From the NCBI GenBank assembly GCA_029245395.1, contig JAQWPL010000007.1, forward strand, positions 34,001-98,000: a DNA stretch of 64,000 nt, given 5' to 3'. Positions 33,799-42,569 of this stretch are shown here, in pieces. Source of the stretch: Gammaproteobacteria bacterium. GTDB lineage: Bacteria > Pseudomonadota > Gammaproteobacteria > Pseudomonadales > Pseudohongiellaceae. Every line of letters begins with the position of its first letter. Position 1 is the stretch's first letter. The notes below the pieces were generated by a model, which was not told the DNA's origin, made no database searches, and worked only from the letters and a program-made list of their open reading frames with translations. The translations under genes were made by a program, and so were the position numbers.

Positions 33799-34713
33799 TT
33801 AACCTGCAACTTCTGGTTCATTTTCCTCTTTAGCCAATAATCGCCTTGCTATGGAAACAAAACCCAGGGCAGTTGCTGGCATAACCACTGCGTAGACCAG
33901 ACCTGCAACAGCCAGGTCAGGGCGTTGTAATATGTTAAAGGTGATCGCAAAAGAGAGTGCCAGATTTTGTACGCCGACTTCAAAGGTAATGGTAATGACC
34001 TGAGTTAATGGCAGCTTGAAAAGCTTCGCCAGGCCATAGCCCCCTGCCATAGTCAGAATATTCATCGTCACGACTAAACCGGCAACTGTGGCGATATTAT
34101 CCAGTAGAACGTCGTAACTGGAAACAATACCCAGCAACAGGACCAGCATCATGATGTAAAGCACCACTTTGCGAATTGGTTCCACCGCCTTTTCACTAAA
34201 GGCATTAAAGAAATAGCGAATCAACATCCCTACCACCAGAGGGATCAGAGTGAAGGACATTAAATTTAGCAGCATATTTAAAACAGGCAGTTGCGCCATT
34301 TGTCCTTCCAGGGAAAAAACACGCAGCGCCAGATTGATCAATAATGGAATGGTAAATACCGTAATCACGCTGGTAACAGCGGAAAGTGTTACACAAAGCG
34401 GGACATCGGCTCGTGAAGCAAAGGTATAGGCATTTGCTGTCGTCCCGCTAGGACAAGCTGCCAATATCACCAGGCCAACAGCGATTGCGGGTGGGGCATT
34501 GAAGACCATTGCTAAAATGAAGGCTACCAGGGGTAAGCCGAATAATTGGGCGGCAAGGCCCACGCTAGCGGCCTTGGGAAATACAATCACACGCTTAAAA
34601 TCAATCAGGGTAAGAGACAAGCCAAGTCCCATCATCACCAGGCGCAGAACCCAGGGTATGATTTCAGAATTAACAAAGGCAGCTTGTGTGCTTAACATTT
34701 CCAGTAGTTGCAT
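33799..34713 (-). CDS. Bile acid:sodium symporter (BASS) family transporter
   Basis: The 304-residue protein has about nine or ten hydrophobic segments along its length. Family landmarks are AACPSGTTANAYTFASRADVPLCVTLS near residues 85-115 (first crossover helix) and ITFEVGVQNLALSFAITF near 240-258 (ExGxQN, second crossover and sodium site). BASS proteins import organic anions with sodium. Bacterial members carry bile acids, pantoate, pyruvate or aromatic-type acids. Its place beside an O-demethylase and ring-cleavage genes suggests uptake of an aromatic acid, which is inference. A strong terminator lies at its 3' end, so it is a separate transcript from the VOC unit. Confidence 0.85.
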   Translation of the reverse strand: MQLLEMLSTQAAFVNSEIIPWVLRLVMMGLGLSLTLIDFKRVIVFPKAASVGLAAQLFGLPLVAFILAMVFNAPPAIAVGLVILAACPSGTTANAYTFASRADVPLCVTLSAVTSVITVFTIPLLINLALRVFSLEGQMAQLPVLNMLLNLMSFTLIPLVVGMLIRYFFNAFSEKAVEPIRKVVLYIMMLVLLLGIVSSYDVLLDNIATVAGLVVTMNILTMAGGYGLAKLFKLPLTQVITITFEVGVQNLALSFAITFNILQRPDLAVAGLVYAVVMPATALGFVSIARRLLAKEENEPEVAG

Positions 34714-35046
34714 TATTTATATTCCTGCTCGAAACTTGTTCTGGTTATTTATTGACCAAATGAAATATTTGCCTTACATATTTCAGGTCAATCAAATTCA
34801 GGGATTTGGAGGATAAACGCTCTATTTTTCAAAGTCTATTTCTGTTTCCAGAGCGCTGCTGAAATACGATTTAGCCGTTCTTAATTTAAAAGCTAATTAA
34901 CTAGTTAATTCATCAATTAATTTATTGGTATTTCCATTGAATTGCCATAAGTATAGGTTAGAATTTCAGATAGATTTCACTATTCAGATTCTTCAGACAA
35001 GCATAACAGCGCTTATGTTTTGCGCTTATGTATTAGGTGGCTAAAA
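34714..35046. promoter_or_regulatory. Divergent regulatory region with a 16-base palindrome
   Basis: The stretch separates the BASS gene (minus) and the split DUF6152 pair copy 2 (plus). It is AT-rich and holds AATTAACTAGTTAATT at 34895-34910, an exact palindrome of 16 bases that would suit a dimeric repressor. No regulator gene is next to it. An AGGTGG Shine-Dalgarno precedes the ATG at 35047. I see no other motif. Confidence 0.5.
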
Positions 35047-36366
35047 ATGAAATTATTTCGACAGAAGGGATTCAAGTGTGCTGTTTTCCTTGTTCTTGCA
35101 GCAAGCAATATCTCTTCGGTATTTGCACAACTGCAACCCCCTGAAATTACAGGCCTTAGAGGCGCGCCCTTTACTTCACAAAATCCGCCTCCTGAACTGC
35201 AAAGTTATGGAGAAGGGCCGGAATGGGATGGCAGGCCCCCTGAGGGAATCGAACCCCTGGAAACAGACCTGTTTACCAGTACCGATTTTTACCAGGATAG
35301 TGAGTCGTGGCTAGATCCACGCTACTGGCGCTGCAATACCCCCAGGCAAATTACTGATATGCGCAGTGGCGGAGCAGGGACAGGGACCAGCGATCCCAGA
35401 ATTGGCAGTAATCCTCCCTTTTCTGCCCGTTGGGGAGACTGTACTGCGGACTGGCCCAGGGAAAATATTGTCAGCCCTTATTCATTTACCAGTGCGCAGG
35501 CTCATTATGAAGCGCTGCTTGCTGATGCTGGCTCAAGAGGAGGGCCTACCAAGCATACTTATGAAACCATGCCAAAGTGGGATGGTGTTTACAGGGAATA
35601 TCTTCCTGAAGGAAGGCGCGTGTGGAATTATATGCGGGCCAATCAAGCGTCCACTTTGCTGTCATTGCTAACGCCGGATTATCAACAACGTATGGTCCGC
35701 CAGCTCTATCACGAGGGAGTGAATGCGGCCCATCAGTGGTCTGCGTCGAATTGCTGGCCTGAAGGCTTCATGCGCCAATGGGCAACCGGGCCAACACCCG
35801 ACAGAGTGATAGTAACGCCTGAAGTTGTCATGTTATTGGGTAGCAGTAGTGCGAATATCACCAGGACAGTACATCTGGATAGAGAGTTTCCTCTTGGTCT
35901 GGATATACCACAATGGTACGGCGATACCATTGGGTTCTGGGATGGCGATGCGCTTATTACTCGCACAGCAAATGTGCAGGCTTGGACTCAGCATTCAAGC
36001 TGGGAATTCAGCTATGAATTTGAGACCATCGAAATATTTACTCCCGTTAATGATGAGACCGGAAAACTTATCGGCCTGGATTGGGAAACCATTATTTACG
36101 ATTCAGAAGCGCTGGCAGAACCCGTCAGAATTTTATGGCACAGAAGCTTTCGCGATGAATTGAAGACAGCCGGAAGGCTTGGCCATGTCGAATGCACCAG
36201 GCGTTTATATCCGGTAGATGGGTTTGCAACCCAGGTTGCACCGGGACAAGTTATTGAATATCAGGTGCCAGACATGTTTGATCGTCCATGGGCTAAAATT
36301 TGGAAAAACAATTTTGAACAGGATATGCAAGGACCGGATGAAGAGCTTGACCTGGGTTTCGATTAA
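35047..36366 (+). CDS. Secreted partner protein of DUF6152 (split form, copy 2)
   Basis: The start is ATG 35047 (AGGTGG upstream); GTG/TTG codons upstream to 35020 are open but lack support. The signal peptide ends SSVFAQ. The 439-residue protein is the paralogue of 28151-29260: [73 protein letters not shown] and [20 protein letters not shown]. It has an extra Pro-rich N-terminal region of about 55 residues and an insertion with GSRGGPTKH. It is followed after 33 bases by its own stand-alone DUF6152 gene. I know no function. The strict conservation of Trp, Asp and Cys positions between copies suggests a ligand-binding or enzymatic pocket. Confidence 0.7.
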   Translation: MKLFRQKGFKCAVFLVLAASNISSVFAQLQPPEITGLRGAPFTSQNPPPELQSYGEGPEWDGRPPEGIEPLETDLFTSTDFYQDSESWLDPRYWRCNTPRQITDMRSGGAGTGTSDPRIGSNPPFSARWGDCTADWPRENIVSPYSFTSAQAHYEALLADAGSRGGPTKHTYETMPKWDGVYREYLPEGRRVWNYMRANQASTLLSLLTPDYQQRMVRQLYHEGVNAAHQWSASNCWPEGFMRQWATGPTPDRVIVTPEVVMLLGSSSANITRTVHLDREFPLGLDIPQWYGDTIGFWDGDALITRTANVQAWTQHSSWEFSYEFETIEIFTPVNDETGKLIGLDWETIIYDSEALAEPVRILWHRSFRDELKTAGRLGHVECTRRLYPVDGFATQVAPGQVIEYQVPDMFDRPWAKIWKNNFEQDMQGPDEELDLGFD

Positions 36367-36399
36367 ACAAAAAATTAGTGGGATGATGGAGAATTGAAA

Positions 36400-36897
36400 A
36401 TGGCGAACAAGAAAAATATTTTGGTAAAGGCTGGTTGGGTAATTAAATGCCTTGGGATTATGGCGCTTGGATTTGTGGCTATCCCTGTCAGTGCCCATCA
36501 TTCCTACTCCATGTATGACGGCAGTTTATATAAAGTTTTTACCGGTGTAATCGTCCGTATTGTTCCAAACGCCGCGCATTTTGAGATGCATTTTGTTCCC
36601 TTGAATGAAGAACGAAATACACTGGTACGGGACGACGAAGGCGAACCACTGGTCTGGGTAGTACAGATGGAGAGTGCAGCAAGAGCAACACAACACGGGA
36701 TTAACCGGGAAAGCTTTCCCCAGGGGACGGTGATGAGCATGGGAATTCATCCGCGACGGGATGGACGTCCTGCCGGTGACCGGGGAAATTCAGGCCTGTT
36801 TCAGTGTCCTAAAGGCATCTCCCCTGAGCCCGGCAAACATTGCGATTCGGTGCCAGGAAACATGGCCTTCGGAGAAGGTGTTATTCCTGCGGAGTAG
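36400..36897 (+). CDS. DUF6152-family secreted protein (stand-alone, copy 2)
   Basis: I use ATG 36400 (GGAGAA upstream). The 165-residue chain has a signal peptide ending VSA, which leaves HHSYSMYDGS as the mature N-terminus, as in copy 1. The DUF6152 barrel continues with KVFTGVIVRIVPNAAHFEMHF, LVWVVQMESAARATQHGI and GTVMSMGIHPRRDGRPAG. Two cysteines near the C-terminus (FQCPKGISPEPGKHCD) match the pair in copy 1 and probably form a disulfide. It forms a two-gene unit with 35047-36366. The 190 bases after it consist mostly of GGGTCAGA repeats. Confidence 0.78.
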   Translation: MANKKNILVKAGWVIKCLGIMALGFVAIPVSAHHSYSMYDGSLYKVFTGVIVRIVPNAAHFEMHFVPLNEERNTLVRDDEGEPLVWVVQMESAARATQHGINRESFPQGTVMSMGIHPRRDGRPAGDRGNSGLFQCPKGISPEPGKHCDSVPGNMAFGEGVIPAE

Positions 36898-36910
36898 GTC
36901 AAATAAATTG

Positions 36911-37085
36911 GGGTCAATAAATTGGGGTCAGAACAAGTTTCTTATATTAAGTATCAAAAGGGTCAGAACCATTAACGGCGGAGCCAGGATCAAATCATGT
37001 TGCTCTTTCCTATTACTGTTGTTTTGGAATTTTGGGGGCAGCATGAACAATGGGTCAGAGCCATTTGATCAAACCCCTTAATCGT
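36911..37085. repeat. Cluster of GGGTCAGA-type repeats
   Basis: Four partial copies occur between the convergent DUF6152 and cytochrome genes: AATTGGGGTCAATAAATTGG (36908 on), TTGGGGTCAGAACAAG (36925), AAGGGTCAGAACCATTAACG (about 36958) and TGGGTCAGAGCCATTTGATC (about 37050), followed by AAACCCC. The last can fold on itself and may serve as the terminator for the converging units. The repeats match the terminator at 13097-13139. Confidence 0.6.
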
Positions 37086-37093
37086 TTTATTAA

Positions 37094-38245
37094 TTAGTAA
37101 TTACTAAGGGTTAGCCGAAGCATCCCGGACAAAGCTGTTGATTGAGCATCACCTGCATTCGCCGTGACGGTCAATCTTGATCCCGCAGGCAGGGTAATGG
37201 GTGATTCCAGAATGTAGGACGTGGGCCACTGTTCCGGGATATCCAAAGCAAGCAACAAGATTTCTACACGACCATTAGGGTGCCTTGCACTAATTTCCAG
37301 TGAATGGGTGCCAGCAGGGTATTCAGGCCAAAGGGCAATAACGGTAGTCTCATTTTCAAGTGTGGTCTCAGTCTGCAGACGGGTGCCGCGGCCCTGGCTT
37401 TCAACACTAATTTCCTGCACTTGCCTGGCCGTCGTTGTATTGGCGAAATGCAGGCCCAGGCTCCCATTCACAGTCATTCCTGAATTGCTTTCTGACATCA
37501 AGTAATCTGCTTGAATATGCTGCCCGGGCGCAAGGCGCACACCGCTGTCCTCGGAGAACTCACGATGGCCATACCAGGGTGTCCAGGTGGCCAGCCACTG
37601 ACCACTATCCGCCACGCTGAACACCACTGCGTGGAGATTTCTGCGATCATCTGGTAAAAATTCCAGGCCGGAAAGAAAAGTTTCTTCCTGGATAAACGGA
37701 TCTATTGTCACAAATGCCTGGAGTAATTCTGAGCCGTCCAGTGTCCCTACCAAGACATCATCGGGCGCCACCCGAACCACTCGACCCGGATCGCCAAGGC
37801 GCCAGGCAGCGGTATCAAAACTGGCGGTCACCGGCTCATCCTGAGCTCCGTCAGTACCTGGTAGATTGAAGAATACTTCTCCGGTATTGCGCGGACCCAG
37901 ACCTTCCACCCAGGATACGATGAAACGCTTTTCCCGCAATGTCAGCTGATTCGTATTTTTAAAACTGCCGTAGCCCGACACAGCTGCCCAGGGCGGCATG
38001 TGTCTGGCCAGTACCTGATCATGGATGGCGTCGCGTTGTAGCCAGGTCTGTTGCCAGGTGGTTATGTCTTCCGCAGGTCCGCCGCTCATGTGACACATGG
38101 CACAATGAATATTCAGGATTCGCACGATTTCACGATCGAAAAGCACCGAGTTACTGGTGGCCGCATGGGGGAAAGTGAATGCGGACCAAGCCGCAGCAAT
38201 CACTGCCAGGAACAGGATAGAAACTCTGGCAAGTTGCCTGTGCAT
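37094..38245 (-). CDS. Exported cytochrome c / PHM-like domain protein
   Basis: The 383-residue protein has an N-terminal signal or anchor (MHRQLARVSILFLAVIAAAW). A cytochrome-c-like stretch follows, with CAMCH near residues 49-53, MSGGPAED, and the ARHMPPWAAVSGYG segment typical of proteins that join cytochrome c to a copper type II monooxygenase-like domain. The C-terminal part (NLHAVVFSVADSGQWLATW, then RLAPGQHIQADYLM) follows that fold, but the usual HH and HxH copper ligands are not there. The domain is therefore probably structural or binding. Its ATG shares the A of the upstream gene's TAA (TAATG), so translation is coupled to 38245-39240. Confidence 0.65.
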   Translation of the reverse strand: MHRQLARVSILFLAVIAAAWSAFTFPHAATSNSVLFDREIVRILNIHCAMCHMSGGPAEDITTWQQTWLQRDAIHDQVLARHMPPWAAVSGYGSFKNTNQLTLREKRFIVSWVEGLGPRNTGEVFFNLPGTDGAQDEPVTASFDTAAWRLGDPGRVVRVAPDDVLVGTLDGSELLQAFVTIDPFIQEETFLSGLEFLPDDRRNLHAVVFSVADSGQWLATWTPWYGHREFSEDSGVRLAPGQHIQADYLMSESNSGMTVNGSLGLHFANTTTARQVQEISVESQGRGTRLQTETTLENETTVIALWPEYPAGTHSLEISARHPNGRVEILLLALDIPEQWPTSYILESPITLPAGSRLTVTANAGDAQSTALSGMLRLTLSNY

Positions 38246-39240
38246 TATTGTCTTTCCGCCACGGCGAAGGTAAAGGCAAAAGTGCGCAGTTCATCTTTCC
38301 AGCGCACCTGAGTAAAAGCCCGGTACAGTCCCCCATGAGGCATCAGACCATCAAAGGTGATGCGCGGACCGCCGCGCAGGCTTTCTGCATCCACTCCCAT
38401 GGGAATCATGAACATCATGGGGCCGTTCTCTTCATCAAAACCCGCACTTAGATCCAAAGGGTGGGAATGCACATAATCCACCAGGTCAGCACTGAGAATC
38501 AGGGTATGGCCGAAGGCGCCAAGGTAAGTCTGCAAATCAGTGACCGGCTCACCGCTCATCGCATCGGTAAAAACGAAATTCAGGTGTCCGTATAAACCAG
38601 CAATAAAAGGCGCAGGATCGAAGGCCAGGGTGGCCGTAAGACCATCCACTGTTTTGCTTAATTGGGTATCGGGAGTCAGTGATGCACTGTCAGCCAGAAT
38701 GTCGCCGTCATAACTGGCCGTGACCAGAGAGTGAGCAATGAACTGGCTGGTGCCTCCAACAGGGACAAAATCTGACAGCACTTTGTAATAACCCGATGCA
38801 GGCAAGGTCACATCAATGAACCACAATCCGCTGTCATCCATCACAGGGTGGATATGCTGAAACCAGTCCAGGTCCTGGCTCACTACAAACAAATGGAAGA
38901 ATTGATCATGCACACGAATAAAATCGGTAACTGGTTCACCGCTCACAGGATGGAAAATCTGGAACTGCAGCGTCAGCGTATCTCCTGCTACAGGCACCGC
39001 CGGTACGGTATTGAACTCAAGCCGGTAATCACGGACATCAAAGGGATTGGACAACACCAGGCGCATGCCATCCCGAGGGCAGGTGCCCGCCCGGTTGGCG
39101 GTATAGTCGGAATGAATCGGACACATATAGACCTGCAACGCATTCAGGGGCGCAGCTGTATCCAGTGTTAGTGCATCCTGTCCGGAAGCCAGACCAGAGA
39201 TGAGCCAACCTAGTAAAAGAGCAAGAACTGCTTGCCTCAT
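38245..39240 (-). CDS. Exported protein with heavy-metal-binding domain (HMBD)
   Basis: The 331-residue protein has a signal peptide (MRQAVLALLLGWLISGLASG). Near residues 37-62 it has QVYMCPIHSDYTANRAGTCP followed by RDGMRLV, the Cys/His-rich module found at the start of many copper and heavy-metal pumps (CPMHP...GxCPKCGM). Two beta-sandwich-like halves follow, sharing the repeated phrase SGEPVTDFIRVHDQFFHLFV / SGEPVTDLQTYLGAFGHTLIL, with conserved HxHP turns (FQHIHPV and YVHSHPL). The internal duplication with matching His sites suggests two metal sites. Overlaps of 4 bases (ATGA) with the upstream and 1 base with the downstream gene make it the middle of a three-gene operon. Confidence 0.75.
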   Translation of the reverse strand: MRQAVLALLLGWLISGLASGQDALTLDTAAPLNALQVYMCPIHSDYTANRAGTCPRDGMRLVLSNPFDVRDYRLEFNTVPAVPVAGDTLTLQFQIFHPVSGEPVTDFIRVHDQFFHLFVVSQDLDWFQHIHPVMDDSGLWFIDVTLPASGYYKVLSDFVPVGGTSQFIAHSLVTASYDGDILADSASLTPDTQLSKTVDGLTATLAFDPAPFIAGLYGHLNFVFTDAMSGEPVTDLQTYLGAFGHTLILSADLVDYVHSHPLDLSAGFDEENGPMMFMIPMGVDAESLRGGPRITFDGLMPHGGLYRAFTQVRWKDELRTFAFTFAVAERQ

Positions 39241-41180
39241 CGATGGGGACTCGAGGCGTTGCTTTCATAGGTTCCGCTGCCTTCGCCCGGTAATTCATCA
39301 GCACGCGGTCCGGTATAGCGGGCAACATGCAAGCCGGTGTCACTGTCGGTCCAGTAGATAAGACCGTCTTTAAACACCGGGTAAGTACGGGCAATGCTGT
39401 GGGGCAGGGTGATGATATGACCTACTTCTCTTGGCATGTAAGGGTTGGATATATCGATGGCGCGGATGCCATGACCGTACCAACTGTTGAACACCAGGTT
39501 TTCAAACACCGTGGGGTTATGGTTCTGCTGCGATACGCGACGGAGTAACTCGCCGTTGGGTTCGGTAGCTGCCTGTGTCAGGCATTCATCCAGCTCGTTA
39601 TCCGGAATGGCAAAGGCACCCACCATCACCGGTGTTGCTTCGACTTCTATGGAGACCATGCGTGCATGCATGATGGGACAGCCGCCAAAATTTTCATCAG
39701 TAATCCACACATAGGCAGGACGATCGGCGTCATTACCGCGCACCTGTGACGGACGATTCGGCACCATTACAGCGCTGTGAATACCGGTGGGCAGGGAGTT
39801 GTTGGGTGGATGTACATCCACCCGCGAGCGGGTCATCAATACCTGGTAGCGTACTGTTTTGGCTACATCAGAGGCATCCGAGGCTAAATAGGCTTTAAGG
39901 CCTGGATCATCATTGACCACCATGTGCAGGCAGTCATTGGCAATGTCATCAATCAGGGCCGTGTCAATCTGACCTCTTACCGAGGCCACTGTGGAGCGGT
40001 CACTACAACCGGCACTGCCTGCGATAAGTGCGGCATTGGTGCTGCTCGCAACGGCTGCAGAATTGAGGGTATAAAAGCCGGCATTGCCACCTGCCACGTA
40101 GACCCTTTCACCGTCATTGGACAGGGAAAGAGAGTGCAGCATATTGTTTTGCCGGTCATTGAAATTTCCCGGCCGTCCCCGGGCGTCAGTTAAATGACTG
40201 AAATCGGCAAAGCGTCCGTCTGCATATAAACCTGTGTCATCGGGGCGCTCATTAACCGGCGGGCCGCCCACGTCTTCCAGACTGAAGGTAGCCAGAACAC
40301 TTGGGGCATCCAGCACAGCCCCGGTGTTTTCATCGGTGACTGCCATGGCATAAGCATCCGGCAGGCGCCGGGATGGATCTGCCGGATCGGGCAGACCGCC
40401 ACCAGCAAACATGGCCATGTAGGCCAGCACGCGGCTGCTATTATTTGGATCGTGCCAAAGGAAAAACTCGTGAGAAGGACCGTTGAAATCAAACACCTGG
40501 CTTTTGCGAGTTGCCATACAAGTGTCTGGATCGATGGCAAAGGTTTCCATCACCCCTTCGGTGCGGGTAGTGGCATTGCGCACCAGCAACATACGATCCT
40601 GCCCGTTACTGTCGGCATACAACAGCGCGCGTAACTCGCGATCATCATAGCCCTGGTTGCCCACCTGGATCACAGGCAGCTCGCCGATCTTCATCGGTGC
40701 ATTGCGCACAGGATTATCCTGGATGCGGAAGATATCCACGCCGCGCGCCACTCCGGCACCATTGCCATGGCCCAGAAACAGGCAACTACCTGCAATGCCC
40801 ATGCCTCTGGCGTCACCTGCGCCTTCCAGGTCGCCTCCCTGCCAGGGACCATCGTTAGTATCGCGCCGCGAAGGCACAGTCACTACCCAGTGCAGGTTTT
40901 CAAAATTACGCGTCAGGTTCAGGTTACTTTCCAATCGGGAAAAACCGCTACGTGCCTGGCGTTCTGTGGAAAAGGCATTGATTCGCCCGCGCTGATCGAC
41001 GCGCACGGACGGCATATCGCCGATAGGCGTATCAAAGGTACTGGGCTGACAACCGGCCGGATCCCCGGAAAAGTCCCGGCACTGTGCCTGCGCTGGACCG
41101 GCCATCACAAATAACAGGCCGCCCGCCAATACAAAACCAATCACTCCGTCACGCCAAGCCTTCAGTGTTAATCCGTTCAT
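39237..41180 (-). CDS. Exported LVIVD-type beta-propeller protein
   Basis: The 647-residue secreted protein (signal peptide to AGPAQAQ) starts with CRDFSGDPAGCQPSTFD, where two Cys probably bridge. The remainder is a large propeller with LVIVD-like repeats: NGAGVARGVDIFRIQDNPVR, HSLSLSNDGERVYVAGGNAG, GHGIRAIDISNPYMPREVGHI and YWTDSDTGLHVARYT. Such proteins are believed to bind partners at the cell surface, with no known catalysis. It is the first gene of the operon 41180-37094 and is linked to the HMBD protein by an ATGA overlap. Together with a cytochrome and an HMBD protein it may form a periplasmic metal-oxidation or electron-transfer complex. This is inference. Confidence 0.7.
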   Translation of the reverse strand: MNGLTLKAWRDGVIGFVLAGGLLFVMAGPAQAQCRDFSGDPAGCQPSTFDTPIGDMPSVRVDQRGRINAFSTERQARSGFSRLESNLNLTRNFENLHWVVTVPSRRDTNDGPWQGGDLEGAGDARGMGIAGSCLFLGHGNGAGVARGVDIFRIQDNPVRNAPMKIGELPVIQVGNQGYDDRELRALLYADSNGQDRMLLVRNATTRTEGVMETFAIDPDTCMATRKSQVFDFNGPSHEFFLWHDPNNSSRVLAYMAMFAGGGLPDPADPSRRLPDAYAMAVTDENTGAVLDAPSVLATFSLEDVGGPPVNERPDDTGLYADGRFADFSHLTDARGRPGNFNDRQNNMLHSLSLSNDGERVYVAGGNAGFYTLNSAAVASSTNAALIAGSAGCSDRSTVASVRGQIDTALIDDIANDCLHMVVNDDPGLKAYLASDASDVAKTVRYQVLMTRSRVDVHPPNNSLPTGIHSAVMVPNRPSQVRGNDADRPAYVWITDENFGGCPIMHARMVSIEVEATPVMVGAFAIPDNELDECLTQAATEPNGELLRRVSQQNHNPTVFENLVFNSWYGHGIRAIDISNPYMPREVGHIITLPHSIARTYPVFKDGLIYWTDSDTGLHVARYTGPRADELPGEGSGTYESNASSPHR

Positions 41181-41350
41181 CTTGTCCCCTGCGATCTAAT
41201 AAAAACGTTTGTTGCCGTAAAAATAGCACGAATATTCCTTTCTCTGCGATTTATGAAAAAAGTGTGAATTTTATTCAGGACCAAAAACGCTGATGGACAT
41301 AGCGCTATTGCCGAATTACGCTACGTGCTCTGATAGATAGGGGAATTAAC

Positions 41351-42496
41351 TTGGTGTTATCGAATAAAAGCCTTACCTGGATACTGTGTCAAAGCATGAC
41401 ACTTCTGATTGGATTGACCTCAGCAAACGCATTGCTGGCCCATCATCCGGTGGCGGCCAAATTTGACTTAACCAATCCTGTTTCTTTGACTGGTCGGATC
41501 ACCGAAATCGACTGGGCCAATCCCCATGTACATCTGTTCATCCAGGTGGATGAAAATGCCGGTGCTGCCGGTAACTGGGCCGTGGAACTGGAAAGCACCA
41601 TCGAGCTTGAACGGGGTGGGTGGACGGCAGACGACCTGTCTATCGGCGATATCGTGAATGTGCAGGGACCTGCAGCCCGGGACGGTAGCGAACAACTTTG
41701 GGGTCAGCGGGTTTCACGCTCACCGGATGGCCTGGTGCTGTTCACACTTAGTGAGCAAGCCGTGGACACCTGGTTAAGTGACCGCCCGGACGGACCGGTG
41801 CCACGCTGGCCTGATGGCCAACCAAGACTGGGGCCGCCACCAGGACAAACTGGCTACTGGATCAATACTGGATCAGGTTCTTTGGTAGAAGACGGCCAAA
41901 ACATTGCCATGGATGCCGAAGGCGTACTGGCCAATATTCAGGATGCAGATCGCGTGGCACCCTTCCAGGATTGGGCGAAAGATTTATATGTCCTGCGCCA
42001 ACGCAATGTTCTTCGAAATGATCCCCTGTATTTATTATGCATTCCCCCCGGCGGTCCCAGGCAGTTCCAATTGCCCTATGGCGTCCAGCTGGTAGAACAA
42101 CGCAATCGTGATCGATTGTTTGTTTTGATGGGAAGCGGCAACCGTAACTGGCGTCTTATCTATACTGACGAGCGCAATGAAGTCAGTCAGCTATCTGGTA
42201 ATGATGACAATCCTCTTTTTTATGGGCGTTCGCTGGCACGTTGGGATGACGATACCTTAGTGGTAAACAGCGGCGGTTTTAATGAAGGCTTCTGGTTTTC
42301 CAATGGCGGTTTGCCCCATTCCCGATTGTTACAACTTGAAGAGCAACTCACTCGCACCGACCTGAACACCCTGACGTATTCGGTCACAGTGAATGATCCT
42401 GGTACCTACACCCGTCCCTGGACCAGTAGCTGGGATCTGCAGTGGGTCCCCGGTGAAGAGATGCCGGAATACTATTGCCAGGATAACCGGCAGTAG
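41351..42496 (+). CDS. DUF6152 fused to the partner domain (fusion, copy 3)
   Basis: The start is TTG 41351 or GTG 41354, after AGGGGAATT. The signal peptide ends ANALLA and leaves HHPVAAKFDLTNPVSLTG as the mature start. Residues to about 145 are the DUF6152 barrel (WANPHVHLFIQVDE, WAVELESTIELERGGW, PAARDGSEQLWG). The second half (about 180-381) is the partner domain seen alone at 28151: LLCIPPGGPRQFQLPYGVQL, NWRLIYTDERNE, YGRSLARWDDDTLVVNSGGF, LPHSRLLQLEEQ and a final CQDN. This fusion is direct evidence that DUF6152 and the partner domain work together. It starts a plus-strand unit with 42570-43415 and 43469-43870. Confidence 0.78.
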   Translation: MVLSNKSLTWILCQSMTLLIGLTSANALLAHHPVAAKFDLTNPVSLTGRITEIDWANPHVHLFIQVDENAGAAGNWAVELESTIELERGGWTADDLSIGDIVNVQGPAARDGSEQLWGQRVSRSPDGLVLFTLSEQAVDTWLSDRPDGPVPRWPDGQPRLGPPPGQTGYWINTGSGSLVEDGQNIAMDAEGVLANIQDADRVAPFQDWAKDLYVLRQRNVLRNDPLYLLCIPPGGPRQFQLPYGVQLVEQRNRDRLFVLMGSGNRNWRLIYTDERNEVSQLSGNDDNPLFYGRSLARWDDDTLVVNSGGFNEGFWFSNGGLPHSRLLQLEEQLTRTDLNTLTYSVTVNDPGTYTRPWTSSWDLQWVPGEEMPEYYCQDNRQ

Positions 42497-42569
42497 GCGT
42501 TAAAAATCGAATCCAGAATGAAATGGCTTGTATGAAAGACACAGGCGCAGAGGCAAAGAGGCAAGAGAG

